DNA of 64,000 nucleotides, taken from a virus. Position 1 is the stretch's first letter; the number at the start of each line of letters is the position of its first letter. Below are positions 62,403 to 64,000 of this stretch, piece after piece. A model generated the notes under the pieces. It made no database searches. It was given only the letters and a program-made list of their open reading frames with translations, and had not been told where the DNA came from. Position numbers and translations under genes: made by a program. Location: positions 1-64,000 of IMG/VR virus record IMGVR_UViG_3300020463_000009; one strand, 5' to 3'.

Positions 62403-63047
62403 ATGAAACTAATATCGGAAGAAATTTCACAAGCAGAATATATTGTGGAAGAAAAGAATGGTAAGAAAGACTACAAGATACGTGGTGTTTTCTTACAATC
62501 AGATATAAAAAACAGAAACGGAAGAATATATGAGAATGATATTCTTGCGAAAGAAGTAAACCGATATAACAGAGAATTTATCCAAAAAAATCGTGCATTT
62601 GGTGAACTTGGCCATCCTGATGGTCCAGTTGTTAATTTAGAGAGAGTATCACATATGGTAACCGCTCTAACACCTGATGGTAAAAATTTTATGGGTGAAG
62701 CCAAGATTATGAACACACCATACGGTAAGATTGTAAAAAATCTTATAGATGAAGGCGCTCAATTAGGAGTATCTTCAAGAGGTATGGGTTCCTTGGTTCA
62801 AAAGAACGGTAGTAATTACGTAGGAAAAGATTTCTATTTAGCTACAGCCGCTGACATTGTTGCAGACCCAAGCGCTCCAGACGCTTTCGTAGAAGGTATT
62901 ATGGAAAATAAAGAGTGGGTATGGGACAATGGTGTAATAAAACAAAGAGATATTGAAGAATATAAAGAGCATATACAGAAAGCAAAGGCAATCAAATTAG
63001 CAGAGGCTAAGGCGGAAGTCTTTAAATCCTTTCTTAAAAAGCTCTAA
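62403..63047 (+). CDS. 21: Prohead core protease gp21
   Basis: A 214-residue protein (T4 gp21 is 212), a herpesvirus-assemblin-like serine protease that cleaves scaffold and capsid proteins during prohead maturation. Catalytic residues are likely His71 (GELGHPDGP) and Ser124 or Ser125 (QLGVSSRGMGS). RNGRIYENDILAKEVNRYNR near residues 38-57 and DIVADPSAPDAFVEGIMENK are other family segments. It precedes gp22 and is preceded by a late promoter. Confidence 0.95.
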   Translation: MKLISEEISQAEYIVEEKNGKKDYKIRGVFLQSDIKNRNGRIYENDILAKEVNRYNREFIQKNRAFGELGHPDGPVVNLERVSHMVTALTPDGKNFMGEAKIMNTPYGKIVKNLIDEGAQLGVSSRGMGSLVQKNGSNYVGKDFYLATAADIVADPSAPDAFVEGIMENKEWVWDNGVIKQRDIEEYKEHIQKAKAIKLAEAKAEVFKSFLKKL

Positions 63048-63050
63048 TAT

Positions 63051-63058
63051 TATAAATA
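63051..63058 (+). promoter_or_regulatory. T4-type late promoter for gp22
   Basis: Exact TATAAATA directly after the gp21 stop codon and 48 bp before gp22; ATAAGGAGATTTCTAA supplies the ribosome-binding site. Confidence 0.75.
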
Positions 63059-63106
63059 TCAATAGAAAAGAAAATAAACGTTTATTTTTAATAAGGAGAT
63101 TTCTAA

Positions 63107-64000
63107 ATGGCCGAGACAGACAATAAAGTAGAGGCTTTGGAAAAAGAAGCGGTAGTAGAAGCTAGTGCTAACCCACAAGCTGACGCTCCGAAGAAGAATG
63201 CTGTACCGGCTGAACCTTCAAAAATGTCCAACGAGGCAGAAGATTTAGGTCCAGCGGTTGTAAAACCTACAGATTCTAATCCAGACGCTACGAAAAAAAC
63301 TAAACAAGTTTCTGGCGATGCTCAACAAAAATCTGCTGGTCCTGCTGACGCAATGCCAAAGATTAAAGAAGAGTCGGAAGAAACTAACGAAGGTTCGGAA
63401 GAAATCAAAGAAGGCGAAATGCCAAAAGCAGCTCTTGACGCTCTTAAAAAACATAATGATAAGAAAGAAGACAAGTCCGAGAAATCAGAATCAGATGAGA
63501 AAAAATCTGAAAAAGAAGGATACGGAATGAAGTCAGCTTCTTACAAAATGAAAAAAGAGGAAGTTGATGAGCATATGGACGCATTAGTAGCTGGACAAGA
63601 TGATTTATCCGAAGAATTTAAAACAAAAGCTGCAACCGTTTTTGAATCAGCAGTCAATTCTAAAGTAAAAGAAATTGCTGAAACAATGGATGCAGATTAC
63701 AACACGAAATTAGAGCAAGAAAGTGGAAAAGCAAAAGAAGAGTTAACTGAAAAAGTTGATTCTTACTTGTCTTACGTTGTTGAAGAGTGGATGAAAGAAA
63801 ACGAAATCGCTCTTGAACGAGGAATTAAAGGCGAGATTGCTGAAGACTTTATTACAGGTCTTAAAAAACTTTTCTCTGAACATTATATTGATGTTCCAGA
63901 TGAGAAGTATGACGTTTTAGAAGCGCAAGCAGCTAAAATTGAAGAACTGAATAAAAAGTTAAACGAGCAAATTGAATCGAATGTTGAACTAAACAAAGAC
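63107..64000 (+). CDS. 22: Prohead scaffolding core protein gp22 (partial)
   Basis: Open to the right edge; 298 codons visible. The N-terminal third is Lys/Glu/Ala/Ser-rich and flexible. The conserved core follows: ATVFESAVNSKVKEIAETMD, then a signature helix YVVEEWMKENEIALERGIKG (near residues 223-242) and EDFITGLKKLFSEHYIDVP, as in T4 gp22 family scaffolds. gp22 builds the prohead core and is degraded by gp21. It starts after AAGGAGATTTCTAA and is expected to be followed by the major capsid gene. Confidence 0.93.
   Translation, partial: MAETDNKVEALEKEAVVEASANPQADAPKKNAVPAEPSKMSNEAEDLGPAVVKPTDSNPDATKKTKQVSGDAQQKSAGPADAMPKIKEESEETNEGSEEIKEGEMPKAALDALKKHNDKKEDKSEKSESDEKKSEKEGYGMKSASYKMKKEEVDEHMDALVAGQDDLSEEFKTKAATVFESAVNSKVKEIAETMDADYNTKLEQESGKAKEELTEKVDSYLSYVVEEWMKENEIALERGIKGEIAEDFITGLKKLFSEHYIDVPDEKYDVLEAQAAKIEELNKKLNEQIESNVELNKD

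Noticed and set aside
1-64000. tRNA genes, CRISPR arrays, insertion sequences, integrase or attachment sites
   Set aside because: None seen by eye on either strand; a tRNA or covariance-model scan would be needed to exclude a divergent tRNA.
1-64000. Avoidance of GANTC (CcrM site)
   Set aside because: GATTC and GAATC are frequent throughout, so this alphaproteobacterial methylation site is not depleted.

Overview
The window is 64 kb of an AT-rich, T4-like (tevenvirus-type) marine myovirus genome. The evidence is a T4-ordered morphogenesis set (gp25, gp6, gp8; then gp13-14-15-16-17-18-19-20-67-21-22), repeated T4-type late promoters (TATAAATA) ahead of structural genes, and auxiliary metabolic genes of the kind carried by marine cyanophages and pelagiphages. 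Low GC, the absence of photosystem genes and a heme oxygenase plus bilin reductase pair suggest a host such as a SAR11-type alphaproteobacterium; this host call is inference.

Layout. 1-0.3 kb: two small minus-strand genes, one behind a sigma70-like promoter. 0.35-1.3 kb: small genes (lipoprotein, Cys-rich peptide, PAAR spike tip). 1.3-17.8 kb: baseplate and tail-fibre genes (gp25, gp6, an 880-aa protein, a fibre with a cupredoxin-like end, gp8, a 2092-aa DUF4815-type protein and accessory structural proteins). 17.8-31.9 kb: accessory cassette. A plus-strand epimerase and a small gene converge on a minus-strand operon of 13 overlapping or abutting genes (glycosyltransferases, two nitroreductases, methyltransferase, NodU-type carbamoyltransferase, radical SAM enzyme, DegT aminotransferase, SGNH-like hydrolase). 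Divergent from it is a plus-strand operon of three 2OG-Fe(II)-type oxygenases, a membrane fatty-acid desaturase and a hypothetical protein. 32-49.3 kb: a fibre/adhesin array. Four long proteins share an N-terminal W/Y-rich repeat, and three of them carry RCC1-like beta-propeller repeats. 49.3-51.2 kb: an unknown protein, heme oxygenase and a ferredoxin-dependent bilin reductase (PcyX/PcyA type). 51.3-64 kb: neck, terminase, sheath, tube, portal and prohead genes, ending inside gp22.

How it works together. Structural genes run on the plus strand in late-promoter units. The accessory cassette is driven from back-to-back late promoters forming perfect palindromes at 28486-28499 and 31934-31950, so its products should appear late, with the virion proteins. 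Plausible roles are virion or cell-surface glycan tailoring, or DNA hypermodification; the sequence does not decide between them. By eye the window contains no CATG and only three GATC, all three inside GGATCC, a strong depletion that suggests restriction or methylation-linked selection.

I found no tRNA, CRISPR array, insertion sequence or attachment site, and no stretch above 300 bases lacks a gene.
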